This document shows positions 43,800 to 52,124 of a stretch of 64,000 bases of DNA, in pieces. This stretch comes from Actinomycetes bacterium (GTDB lineage: Bacteria; Actinomycetota; Acidimicrobiia; Acidimicrobiales; Palsa-688), in the NCBI GenBank assembly GCA_021808665.1, contig JAKBBA010000001.1, positions 1-64,000 of the forward strand. The letters are read 5' to 3'. The notes under the pieces are model-generated. The model saw nothing but the letters and a program-made list of their open reading frames with translations, made no database searches and was not told where the DNA came from. Position numbers and translations under genes: made by a program. Numbering within the stretch: position 1 is the first letter of the stretch; each line of letters starts with the position of its first letter.

Positions 43800-45071
43800 T
43801 CATGTAAGAGGCTCGGCTACGAAGTCCTTGAAGCGGGCGGCCCCCGCCTGGTCGACGCGCACTTTCAAAGTGACGTATGACTCGTGGTAGATCTCGCTCA
43901 GCACTTCGCCTTCCCTGTGAGCCGCAGCGAGAACATCGCCGCGCCCGTAAGGGACGCGCATCTCGACCACGGCGCTAAGCGCTCGAAGCCGGTCACCCAC
44001 AGCCACGAGGAGGTCGTCGACTCCAAGCCCCGTCGCTGCCGACAGCACGACCGATCCGGGATTGCGGTCGGCGAGGCGGCCGGCTTGGTCGGGTGCGATA
44101 TCGGACTTGTTGAACGCCAGCAGTTCGGTCACTTGTGAAGCGCCGATCTCCGCCAGCACCGAGCGGACAGCGTCGATCTGCAATTCGGGATCGGGGCTGG
44201 AGCTGTCGACGACGTGCACGAGCAGGTCAGACTCGCTCACGACCTCCAGAGTTGAACGGAATGCTTCAACTAGCTGGTGGGGAAGCTTCCTCACGAATCC
44301 CACCGTGTCGGACACGAGCACCGACTCCCCGCCGGGAAGCTCGAGACGGCGAGTCCGCGGGTCGAGTGTCGCGAACAGGCGGTTCTCGGCTACTACCGCG
44401 GCGTCGGTCAGGTGATTTAGCAGCGTCGACTTACCAGCGTTGGTGTAGCCGACGAGCGACACTGTTGCGAGACGGCTGCGCCGGCGGGACTTACGCTGGA
44501 GTCGTCGCCGCTCGGTCAGGCGCGCCAGGTCTCTCTCTAGGCGGTTCATCCGCTGCAAAAGGCGCCGGCGGTCCACTTCGAGTTGGGTTTCACCTGGGCC
44601 TCTCGTACCGATGCCGCCGGCTTGCTGGGAAAGCTGATGGCCTCGCCCGCGCAGTCGAGGCAAACGGTAGCGGAGCTGGGCTAGCTCAACTTGCGCTTTG
44701 CCCTCCTGGGTACGGGCGTTCTGGGCGAAGATGTCGAGTATCACCGCGGTACGGTCGATCGCGGTGCGCCCGAGGATCTTTTCAAGGTTGCGTGACTGCG
44801 CGGGCGACAACTCGTCGTCGAAGACGACCGTATCCGCATCGAGCGCCTGCGACACCTCGCGAAGCTGTTCGGCCTTGCCCCTGCCGATGAAAGTCGCCGG
44901 GTCGGGGTGATCCCTCCTTTGCAAGACGCGACCCGCCTCGTCCGCCCCGGCGGTGTCGACAAGGAGCGACAACTCGTCGAGGTGCATCTCCGTGTCGCGT
45001 TCCGACCCGGGCGGGACCGTCACACCCACTAGTACTATCTTCTCCCGGAAGCTGCGCTCGATGAGGCTCAA
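43800..45071 (-). CDS. hflX: Ribosome-associated GTPase HflX
   Basis: A 423-residue GTPase. The N-terminal HflX domain includes FIGRGKAEQLREVSQAL and GGIGTRGPGETQLEVDRR. The G domain has the P-loop SLVGYTNAGKSTLLNHL, DTVGFVRKLPHQLVEAFRST for G3, and NKSDI for G4. HflX splits stalled or hibernating ribosomes. TTG 45071 follows AGGGGG at 6 bases. It sits between dapF and dapC. Confidence 0.93.
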   Translation of the reverse strand: MSLIERSFREKIVLVGVTVPPGSERDTEMHLDELSLLVDTAGADEAGRVLQRRDHPDPATFIGRGKAEQLREVSQALDADTVVFDDELSPAQSRNLEKILGRTAIDRTAVILDIFAQNARTQEGKAQVELAQLRYRLPRLRGRGHQLSQQAGGIGTRGPGETQLEVDRRRLLQRMNRLERDLARLTERRRLQRKSRRRSRLATVSLVGYTNAGKSTLLNHLTDAAVVAENRLFATLDPRTRRLELPGGESVLVSDTVGFVRKLPHQLVEAFRSTLEVVSESDLLVHVVDSSSPDPELQIDAVRSVLAEIGASQVTELLAFNKSDIAPDQAGRLADRNPGSVVLSAATGLGVDDLLVAVGDRLRALSAVVEMRVPYGRGDVLAAAHREGEVLSEIYHESYVTLKVRVDQAGAARFKDFVAEPLT

Positions 45072-45081
45072 CGGCCGCCCC

Positions 45082-45879
45082 CTACCACGGGCTCACCATG
45101 CACGTTGCGACCTTATGGGAGGGACCTGCAAGCGTGGCAGTACCGTCGGCGCTCAGGTTCACGCTGACCGAACCTCCGGGCTGGTTTACGGTGACCGCTG
45201 ACCCTACCCGCCCCCAGTGGCGCATCGCGGCCGCGGCGGCGACCGACCCTGTGCCACACGCCTGTGTCTCCCCGACGCCACGCTCCCACACGCGCATCGT
45301 GACAGTGTCAGGATCGGGGCCGAGTGTCACGAACTCGACGTTGACCCCACCGTTTACGCTGCGCTCCAGCATCGGTCCGAGCGCGGCCACGTCGACGCCC
45401 GCCGGATCCGGGCCGAGGACCACGAGGTGGGGGTTTCCCACACTCACGAACATTCTCCCGTTGCCGACGTTACAGACCGGGCCGGCACCTTCGAGCCCGA
45501 CTGTGCCCATGCCGACCTCGCTCCAGGTGATGCCGTCACCGCGCCGTTGGACGCTGACCCGCCGTATCCCGGCCGGGGTGGCTACTTCGAAAGGCTGCTC
45601 CTCACCGATCCAGCCTGCGTCCAAGGCGACGTGTGCGAGGCAGCGCATCCCGTTACCGCTCATCTCCGCCTGCGACCCATCTGCGTTCCATAGGCGAAAA
45701 TCGAAGGCGGGCCCGTGAGGGCCGAGGCGCCGGGAGACTATCAACCCGTCTGCTCCGAGCCCGGTATGTCGTTCGCACAACCGCCGGGCGACCGCCTCGT
45801 CGGCTTCTACATCCAAGCCGACCAGGAAGTCGTTGGCCAGTCCGTGCATCTTCGTCAAAGTCACTGGCGTAGAGGTCAT
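45082..45879 (-). CDS. dapF: Diaminopimelate epimerase with serine at the first catalytic cysteine position
   Basis: DapF interconverts LL- and meso-DAP using two cysteines as acid and base, without a cofactor. Here the first motif reads SQAEMSGNGMRCLAH, with Ser74 where the family has Cys (CGNG). The second site is intact, Cys in ETQACGTGSVAAAA. The N-terminal KMHGLANDF motif and the two-fold repeat are normal, at 265 residues. The gene overlaps miaA (ATGA). Another cysteine (Cys80 in MRC) lies close by; whether it or Ser74 takes the role is unknown. Some related lineages may share the MSGNG form, and the identity of the gene is not in doubt. Confidence 0.9.
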   Translation of the reverse strand: MTSTPVTLTKMHGLANDFLVGLDVEADEAVARRLCERHTGLGADGLIVSRRLGPHGPAFDFRLWNADGSQAEMSGNGMRCLAHVALDAGWIGEEQPFEVATPAGIRRVSVQRRGDGITWSEVGMGTVGLEGAGPVCNVGNGRMFVSVGNPHLVVLGPDPAGVDVAALGPMLERSVNGGVNVEFVTLGPDPDTVTMRVWERGVGETQACGTGSVAAAAAMRHWGRVGSAVTVNQPGGSVSVNLSADGTATLAGPSHKVATCMVSPW

Positions 45880-46766
45880 CGTCTTTTCCAGTCTCTCAGT
45901 ATTGCGTCGGCTACCGCCAGGGGATTTTCCGCCGTCTCATACCAGGCTATTCTCGGGTCGCGCCGCCACCATGACCTCTGGCGCACTGAGAAACGCCTGG
46001 TGTGGCTCTCCGCCAAGGCCACGGCCTGCCCGAGCGGCACGTCGCTCTCCAGGTGAGCAGCCAACTCGCGGTACCCGAGCGCCTGGCGGGCGGTGCGGGA
46101 CCAACCCTGCGGACGCTCCAAAAGGGTCCTTACCTCTTCAACGAAGCCCTCTGCGAGCATCGACTGGAGTCGGAGCGATATACGCTCCGCTACCACTGGA
46201 CGGGGCAGCCACAGACCCGCGAGGTGCCACGACGTAGGCGGGTAGGAGCCCAAGCCCGGCCCGAAAGAGGAGAAAGGTCTCCCGCTGCCGAGAGTGGCCT
46301 CCAATGCCCGGATGACCCTTCGGCGGTTCGTCGGTTCCATCCTGGAGGCCCCCAGGGGATCAACCAGTACAAGACGCCGATATAGGCGCTCGGTGTCAGG
46401 TTCTTCTTCGAGCTCAGCTGCGATCTCGGGCCATCTGCCGGGCGGGTCGAGACCGTCGAGGAGCGCCTGCACGTACAGGCCGCTACCACCGACCAGCAGG
46501 GCTACCGATCCCCTGGCTTCGATATCGGCTAGCACCGCGCGCGCCTCGCAAGCCCACCTGGTCACGTCGAAGTCGTCGTCAGGGTCGGTCAGGTCGAGCA
46601 GGTGATGGGCTACCTCGCCCCTCTGTTTCGAGGTGGCCTTCGCCGTGCCGATGTCCATGTAGCGGTAGACCTGCATCGAATCTCCGCTGAGGATCTCGAT
46701 GTTACCGGCCCGCTTCGCAAGCTCGACCGCGAGTGCCGACTTCCCCGACGCAGTGCAGCCGACCAA
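45876..46766 (-). CDS. miaA: tRNA dimethylallyltransferase MiaA
   Basis: MiaA prenylates A37 of tRNAs that read UNN codons. It has the P-loop GCTASGKSALAVEL, SGDSMQVYRYMDIGTAK, and LLVGGSGLYVQALLDG, and NRRRVIRALE later. The only ordinary in-frame start, TTG 46766, leaves just one residue (Met) before VGCTASGKS, while most MiaA proteins have a few more. An in-frame CTG at 46781 would restore KHLALVG. It lies directly after miaB and overlaps dapF. Confidence 0.93.
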   Translation of the reverse strand: MVGCTASGKSALAVELAKRAGNIEILSGDSMQVYRYMDIGTAKATSKQRGEVAHHLLDLTDPDDDFDVTRWACEARAVLADIEARGSVALLVGGSGLYVQALLDGLDPPGRWPEIAAELEEEPDTERLYRRLVLVDPLGASRMEPTNRRRVIRALEATLGSGRPFSSFGPGLGSYPPTSWHLAGLWLPRPVVAERISLRLQSMLAEGFVEEVRTLLERPQGWSRTARQALGYRELAAHLESDVPLGQAVALAESHTRRFSVRQRSWWRRDPRIAWYETAENPLAVADAILRDWKRR

Positions 46767-46777
46767 GGCAAGGTGCT

Positions 46778-48241
46778 TCAGGCTGCCACCACTGGGATCG
46801 ACGTCCTGCGGCGGGGCAAGCCGGTGACTTCTACGAGCTCGCCTTCAAGGTGGTGAGGAGCAGCGCGCACGATCCGCACGTTCGCCCACGCGCCTGCCGG
46901 GATCGCGGCAGCGCCCGCAGCGAAATGCACCAACTTCCCTTGGGCGCTGCGACCTGTGACCATCTCCGGGCGACGCTTGGATGGACCCTCGATAAGCAAC
47001 TCTTCGATCATCCCAACTCGGGCCTGATGCTTCAGCAGAGCCGAGCGCTCGACCACGACCCGAAGACGCTCGAAACGTTCGGCTATCACGTCGCCAGGAA
47101 CGAAACGATCCGTCCACGCTGCCGACTCCGTGCCCGGGCGGGGCGAATAAATGAAGGTGTACGCGCTGTCGTAGGCCGCTTCGGCGACAACTTCAAGCGT
47201 CGCGTCGAAGTCCCGGTCGGTCTCGCCGGGGAACCCGACGATGATGTCCGTCGTCACAGCCAAGCCTTCTACGGCCGCTCGGGCTGCGGCGAGCTTTTCG
47301 AGGTAGCGGGAGGCGGTGTAGCCGCGGTGCATTGCGGCCAGAACTTCGTCGCTGCCCGACTGCAACGGCAGGTGCAGGTGAGGGCAAACCGCCTCCTCGG
47401 AAGCCATCACCTCGATCGTGTCCGCCCTCAGGTCCTTGGGGTGAGGGCTCGTGTATCGAACCCTTCGAATGCCCTGAACGGAGGCAACCGCCCGAAGCAG
47501 ATCCGCGAACAGTGGCCGCGGCCGGGGGCGTTCGCCTGCCACCCAAAAGGGCCCTGCCAAGTCGGCCCGCTCCCGCCACGAGCCATCGCTGCGGAGTGAG
47601 GTGGTTATATCCCTGCCGTAGGAGTTGACGTTCTGGCCGAGTAAGGTAACTTCAACCGTCCCCGAAGCCGCAAGCGATGTCACCTCGTCGATGATCGACG
47701 AGAACGACTTGCTCGCCTCCGCTCCGCGAACTGAAGGGACTATGCAAAAAGCGCAGTTGTTGTCGCAGCCGACCTGGATAGTAACCCAGGCCGAGTGGGG
47801 CGAGTCGCGTCTCACCGGAAGGGCCGGCGGCGGCTCCGAGCCCCCGGCAGGACTGTCGATGATCTCGCACACCGCACCATCAGAGCTGAGAGCTTCACGT
47901 AGCAGCTCGGCAGCTCTCGCTGTGTTGTGTGTTCCCCACACGGCGTCCACCCACGGTGCCCGCTCGGCTATCGCCTCTTTGTCCTTCTGGGCTAGGCAGC
48001 CTGCGACGGCGATCTGCATTCCCGGGCGGTTGTCCTTCACGGACTTTAGGGCACCGAGGTGACCGTAGAACTTGTTGTCGGCGTTCTCCCTGATACAGCA
48101 CGTGTTAAGCACGACCACGTCGGCATCCTCGGCTGTGGAGGCCGGGACCATCCCGTCGGCTTCGAGTATCGACGCTATCCGCACGGAGTCGTGCTCGTTC
48201 ATCTGACAGCCGAATGTACGGACGTAGAAGCTGCGAGACAC
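46778..48241 (-). CDS. miaB: tRNA-2-methylthio-N6-dimethylallyladenosine synthase MiaB
   Basis: A radical-SAM methylthiotransferase of about 487 residues. The N-terminal UPF0004 domain has FYVRTFGCQMNEHDS and VVLNTCCIRENAD plus VAGCLAQK for the auxiliary cluster; the radical-SAM motif is GCDNNCAFCIVPSVRG; a TRAM domain follows. It adds the methylthio group to the MiaA product, so the adjacency is functional. GTG 48241 lies 7 bases after TACAAT (48254-48249), which suggests a leaderless mRNA; an earlier GTG at 48295 would be upstream of that promoter. Confidence 0.93.
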   Translation of the reverse strand: MSRSFYVRTFGCQMNEHDSVRIASILEADGMVPASTAEDADVVVLNTCCIRENADNKFYGHLGALKSVKDNRPGMQIAVAGCLAQKDKEAIAERAPWVDAVWGTHNTARAAELLREALSSDGAVCEIIDSPAGGSEPPPALPVRRDSPHSAWVTIQVGCDNNCAFCIVPSVRGAEASKSFSSIIDEVTSLAASGTVEVTLLGQNVNSYGRDITTSLRSDGSWRERADLAGPFWVAGERPRPRPLFADLLRAVASVQGIRRVRYTSPHPKDLRADTIEVMASEEAVCPHLHLPLQSGSDEVLAAMHRGYTASRYLEKLAAARAAVEGLAVTTDIIVGFPGETDRDFDATLEVVAEAAYDSAYTFIYSPRPGTESAAWTDRFVPGDVIAERFERLRVVVERSALLKHQARVGMIEELLIEGPSKRRPEMVTGRSAQGKLVHFAAGAAAIPAGAWANVRIVRAAPHHLEGELVEVTGLPRRRTSIPVVAA

Positions 48242-48248
48242 GACCCCG

Positions 48249-48254
48249 ATTGTA
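48249..48254 (-). promoter_or_regulatory. -10 hexamer of the miaB promoter
   Basis: TACAAT on the minus strand ends 7 bases before the chosen GTG start. The -35 position shows no good hexamer. This is the basis for calling the miaB transcript leaderless. Confidence 0.5.
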
Positions 48255-48332
48255 CAGGCGGACGGGAAAGCGTCGGCCCCCGGCGTGGATATCACAGTCG
48301 GACGAAGATCCTGGCTTTAGGCGCGATCCCCG

Positions 48333-49397
48333 TCAGTCGTCAAGGCTGATCGGCTCGTCGTCGTCAAGTCGGACGCCGACAGGTGCGACAACCCCCGCCT
48401 CGGGCTCTGGGGCGTCACCTATACCGACCTTTTGGCGCACCTTCTCGGATATTTCGATCATCACCTCCAAGTTCGTCGCTAGGAAGGACTTCGCGTTCTC
48501 CCTGCCCTGGCCGAGCTGCTCCCCTTCGTAGGTGTACCAGGCGCCAGACTTCTTTACTATCCCGAGTTCGACTGCAACGTCGAGCAGAGAGCCCTCGCGG
48601 CTTATCCCCTTGCCGTACATGATGTCGAACTCGGCTTGCTTGAAAGGAGGGCTGACCTTGTTCTTCACGACCTTTACCCTCGTTCGGTTCCCGACGATCT
48701 CCGCCCCGTCCTTGATCGACTCGATCCGGCGTATGTCGAGACGGACCGAAGAATAGAACTTGAGGGCTCGGCCGCCGGGGGTTGTCTCAGGAGAGCCGAA
48801 CATTACGCCGATCTTCTCCCGGAGCTGGTTGATAAAGATCGCGATCGTGTTGGAGCGGTTGAGGGTGGCTGTCAGCTTGCGCAGAGCCTGGGACATCAGC
48901 CGGGCCTGTAGACCCACGTGCGAGTCCCCCATGTCACCCTCTATCTCAGCCCTAGGGGTCAGGGCCGCAACGGAGTCGATGACGATCACGTCCAAAGCCC
49001 CGGAGCGAATGAGCATGTCGGCGATCTCAAGAGCCTGCTCGCCAGTATCGGGCTGTGAGATCAGCAGGTCATCCACGTTAACCCCGATCGCAGCGGCGTA
49101 CACGGGGTCCATGGCGTGCTCGGCGTCGATGTAAGCGCAGATGCCCCCGTTACGCTGGGCCTCAGCCACCACGTGCATCGCCAGGGTCGACTTACCGGAG
49201 GACTCAGGCCCGTATATCTCTACGACTCTCCCTCGCGGAAGGCCGCCGATTCCTAGGGCTATGTCCAAAGCGAGAGCGCCGGTCGGGATCGCTTCGATGT
49301 TCATATCGAGCTTGTCGCCCATCTTCATGATGGCGCCCTTGCCGAACTGCTTCTCGATCTGGCTCATCGCCATGTCCAGCGCCTTGTCTCGTTCCAT
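48333..49397 (-). CDS. recA: Recombinase RecA
   Basis: A 354-residue RecA. Walker A is [17 protein letters not shown] (residues 60-76), Walker [14 protein letters not shown], and loops L1/L2 include [20 protein letters not shown]. No intein is present. It drives homologous recombination and LexA autocleavage. The acidic C-terminal tail ends [10 protein letters not shown]. No recX follows: miaB begins 91 bases further on. A LexA box lies in its promoter about 150 bases upstream. Confidence 0.97.
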   Translation of the reverse strand: MERDKALDMAMSQIEKQFGKGAIMKMGDKLDMNIEAIPTGALALDIALGIGGLPRGRVVEIYGPESSGKSTLAMHVVAEAQRNGGICAYIDAEHAMDPVYAAAIGVNVDDLLISQPDTGEQALEIADMLIRSGALDVIVIDSVAALTPRAEIEGDMGDSHVGLQARLMSQALRKLTATLNRSNTIAIFINQLREKIGVMFGSPETTPGGRALKFYSSVRLDIRRIESIKDGAEIVGNRTRVKVVKNKVSPPFKQAEFDIMYGKGISREGSLLDVAVELGIVKKSGAWYTYEGEQLGQGRENAKSFLATNLEVMIEISEKVRQKVGIGDAPEPEAGVVAPVGVRLDDDEPISLDD

Positions 49398-49534
49398 CTC
49401 GGCTTCCTCTCGATATGTCCACGTCGGTGTGTTCTTGGCTCCTCAAGCTACAAAGAGGGTGTGACATCCTCCGGGTAGCCGGCGATCACCTAGGCAACGC
49501 AAGCAGAATCGCACTGCTGTAGTTCCCTGCCGAG

Positions 49535-49557
49535 ATCATACACACAAACACATGTTC
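49535..49557 (-). promoter_or_regulatory. recA promoter with LexA box
   Basis: On the minus strand GAACATGTGTTT (49557-49546) matches the LexA box with one base off in the second half-site. TATGAT (49540-49535) follows as a -10 hexamer, so the operator lies between -35 and -10. The leader would be about 130 bases. Confidence 0.7.
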
Positions 49558-49679
49558 GATACGTGCTTTGTCGGGCTGGACTCAGCGAAGCGCCTGCGAG
49601 GCGTTGAAGTCGGTCTGCGAGCCGCTGCGTTCGGGCGGTCCCACGAAACTAGGGAGGGGAGCGCTCCAGGGGCTAGGTC

Positions 49680-52043
49680 TCATATGTCGACGCTGGCCGC
49701 TTCGGGATCGGCGGTTTCGGGTCCCTCCAGAGCGTCGAAGAGAGCCGGCGGCTCGCTCCAGGGGACCTGGGGCCCAGACTTTGCTGCTAGTTCGACCGCA
49801 GCCCAGACGGCTTGCGGCGTGCAAGGCATGGGGATGTGTCGAACTCCTAGGTGCGATACGGCGTCGACGACAGCATTGTGCACCGCCGGCATAGCCCCAA
49901 TGGTCCCGGACTCACCAATGCCTTTAACCCCAAGCGGGTTCCGGTGGGTGGGAGTGACCGTGTTGGCTGTTTCGAAGCTGGGCATCTCAGCCGCGCTCGG
50001 CATGGCATAATCCGCTAGGTTGGCGGTGAGGGGGTTTCCGTCGCGGTCGAAGACCACCTGCTCCCAAAGGGCCTGTGCCATACCCTGGGCGATACCCCCG
50101 TGCTGCTGACCTCGGACTAATAAGGGGTTGACGATCCTGCCGCAGTCGTCCACGGCAACGTGGCGCAACGGGCGGACGGCCCCGGTCTCCACGTCTACCT
50201 CGACGACCGACACGTGCGCCCCGAAGGGGAAGGTAGGCCCGTCGACTTTGAAGTCGACCGACGCCTCAAGCCCGGACTGCGACAGTGACGCAAGGTCGGC
50301 CCAGCTCAGCGTCCGGGATGGTACACCGGCGACACCCAAGCGACCACTGTCGAACACCACGATGTCGGCGGCGCTCGCTTCCAGCTCGGACGCCGCAAGG
50401 TCTTTGGCTTGGCGCAGGACCTCCTCCGTCGCCATCAGCACTGCGCTGCCGCCGACTTGAAGCGATCTCGATCCCCCGGTGCCTCCACCTCTCGGCACCA
50501 AGGCGGTGTCGGACTGTACGAAGCGGATGCTGTCGATCGGAATGCCCAGCAGGTCCGAGACGATCATCGCGAATGCAGTTGCGTGCCCCTGCCCGTGCGC
50601 CGAAGTGCCGACCGATATCGTCGCGCTGCCGTCAGGGTGCACCTTGAGCGCCCCGTACTCTTCCCCGCCTCCCCCGGCGGTCACCTCGACGTAGACGGAC
50701 ACGCCGACGCCCAGTTGCAAGCGGTCTCCTCGGGTCCTTCTGAGCTGCTGCTCGGAGCGAAGCTCCTCGTAGCCGGCGACCCTCAAAGCCTCGTCCAGAG
50801 CCTTCGAGTAATCGCCGGTGTCGTAGACGGTCCCCATCACAGTCGTGTAGTCAGCGTCGAAGGGGGGAAGGAGGTTGCGCCGACGTATGTCGACAGGGTC
50901 CAATCCCATTTCGTCAGCGGCGATGTCCATGATCCGTTCGAGAAGTTCGGCGGCCTCGGGGCGTCCCGCTCCTCTGAACGCCCCCATTGGCGTCGTGTTG
51001 GTGACCACAGCCGCCACGTCGTAGCGGATCTCAGGTATGGCATATACACCCTGGGCCATGTTCCGGGTCGGGCCGAGAGCGAGCGCTCCTCCGAAGCCGG
51101 CGTAGGCGCCAGCGTCGCCGAGCACTCTTAGGCGCATGCCAGTGATGGCACCGTCGGTGTCGAAACCCACCTCTACCCACTGGATCTGGCCGCGACCGTG
51201 GGGCATCCCCACCATGTTCTCGGACCGTCCGGCCACCCATCGCAGAGGCCGGCCGAGCAGACGCGCAGCGGCGATCACCGCCCCGTGCTCGGCGCCGATC
51301 CCCGCTTTGGCACCAAAACCCCCGCCAACGTGTGGTGTTATTACCCTGAGCTCGCCGCGGCTGTATCCGAGGATGCGGCTTGCCTGGCGTGCGAACCCGT
51401 GGGGCATCTGCGTAGAGACGTAGACGGTCATCTTGAAACCGTCTTCGTCGCCGTTGCCTGGAATCGCGGCGATGGCATCGCCTTCCATCGGAACGACAGC
51501 TACCCGCTGGTTCTCCAATCTTGCTCGGATAACCCGGGCAGCCCCCGAGAGCGGGTCGCCCACACCGGCCTTGCCGGCTACGACGTTGGTGCCAAGCTGC
51601 TCGAATTGTAACGGTGCCCCCGGAGAAGCTGCGTACTCCAAGTCCGCGGCTACCCCCAGAGGGTCGTAGCTGACCTCTACCGATTCGACCGCGTCCTGGG
51701 CCTGGGCCTCGGTCTCCGCTACGACCATCGCGACAGCCTCGCCGACAAAGCGGACCTTGCCTGCGGCCAGGGAGGGGCGTGCCGCAGCCTCGTTTAGGAC
51801 CATGAACCCGTGGTAAGGGTCGACTCCGAGGTCCTCGAAGCGCAGCACCGCTATGACCCCGGGACGCCGCTCAGCCTCGCCCGTTTCGATCCCGACGATC
51901 TTGGCGTGCGCATACGGGGAGCGCACGAATGCCACTGCAGCCATGCCCGGCACCGCCATGTTGGCGATAAACGTCCCCTTCCCTCGAAGGAGATCTGGGT
52001 CCTCGACGCGGCGTACTTCGTTTCCTAAAATTGATCCTGGCAC
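49680..52043 (-). CDS. Molybdenum hydroxylase large subunit (xanthine dehydrogenase / CoxL form II type)
   Basis: A 787-residue molybdopterin-binding subunit. N-terminal RRVEDPDLLRGKGTFIANM is followed by the hammerhead domain; cofactor-binding motifs are HVGGGFGAK, GAFRGAGRPEA, GTSAHGQGHATAF and GVKGIGESGTIGAMPAVHNA. The loop reads AFRGAGR, the form of CoxL type II and aldehyde/xanthine-type enzymes, not AYxCSFR of true CO dehydrogenase, so CO is unlikely. The FAD and 2Fe-2S subunits normally encoded alongside are absent: neighbours are cinA and recA. GTG 52043 may be leaderless (TAACCT 6 bases upstream). The substrate is unknown. Confidence 0.85.
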   Translation of the reverse strand: MPGSILGNEVRRVEDPDLLRGKGTFIANMAVPGMAAVAFVRSPYAHAKIVGIETGEAERRPGVIAVLRFEDLGVDPYHGFMVLNEAAARPSLAAGKVRFVGEAVAMVVAETEAQAQDAVESVEVSYDPLGVAADLEYAASPGAPLQFEQLGTNVVAGKAGVGDPLSGAARVIRARLENQRVAVVPMEGDAIAAIPGNGDEDGFKMTVYVSTQMPHGFARQASRILGYSRGELRVITPHVGGGFGAKAGIGAEHGAVIAAARLLGRPLRWVAGRSENMVGMPHGRGQIQWVEVGFDTDGAITGMRLRVLGDAGAYAGFGGALALGPTRNMAQGVYAIPEIRYDVAAVVTNTTPMGAFRGAGRPEAAELLERIMDIAADEMGLDPVDIRRRNLLPPFDADYTTVMGTVYDTGDYSKALDEALRVAGYEELRSEQQLRRTRGDRLQLGVGVSVYVEVTAGGGGEEYGALKVHPDGSATISVGTSAHGQGHATAFAMIVSDLLGIPIDSIRFVQSDTALVPRGGGTGGSRSLQVGGSAVLMATEEVLRQAKDLAASELEASAADIVVFDSGRLGVAGVPSRTLSWADLASLSQSGLEASVDFKVDGPTFPFGAHVSVVEVDVETGAVRPLRHVAVDDCGRIVNPLLVRGQQHGGIAQGMAQALWEQVVFDRDGNPLTANLADYAMPSAAEMPSFETANTVTPTHRNPLGVKGIGESGTIGAMPAVHNAVVDAVSHLGVRHIPMPCTPQAVWAAVELAAKSGPQVPWSEPPALFDALEGPETADPEAASVDI

Positions 52044-52124
52044 GAACGTAGGTTACCGGGCGAATAGCCTGTAACCGTCCGCCGCGGCTGGTCGTCGCCC
52101 CAGACGTCGCCTTTGCGTAGACTG

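Noticed and set aside
49680..52043. True CO dehydrogenase (coxL form I)
   Set aside because: The active-site loop reads AFRGAGR, not AYxCSFR, and no coxM/coxS genes are adjacent.
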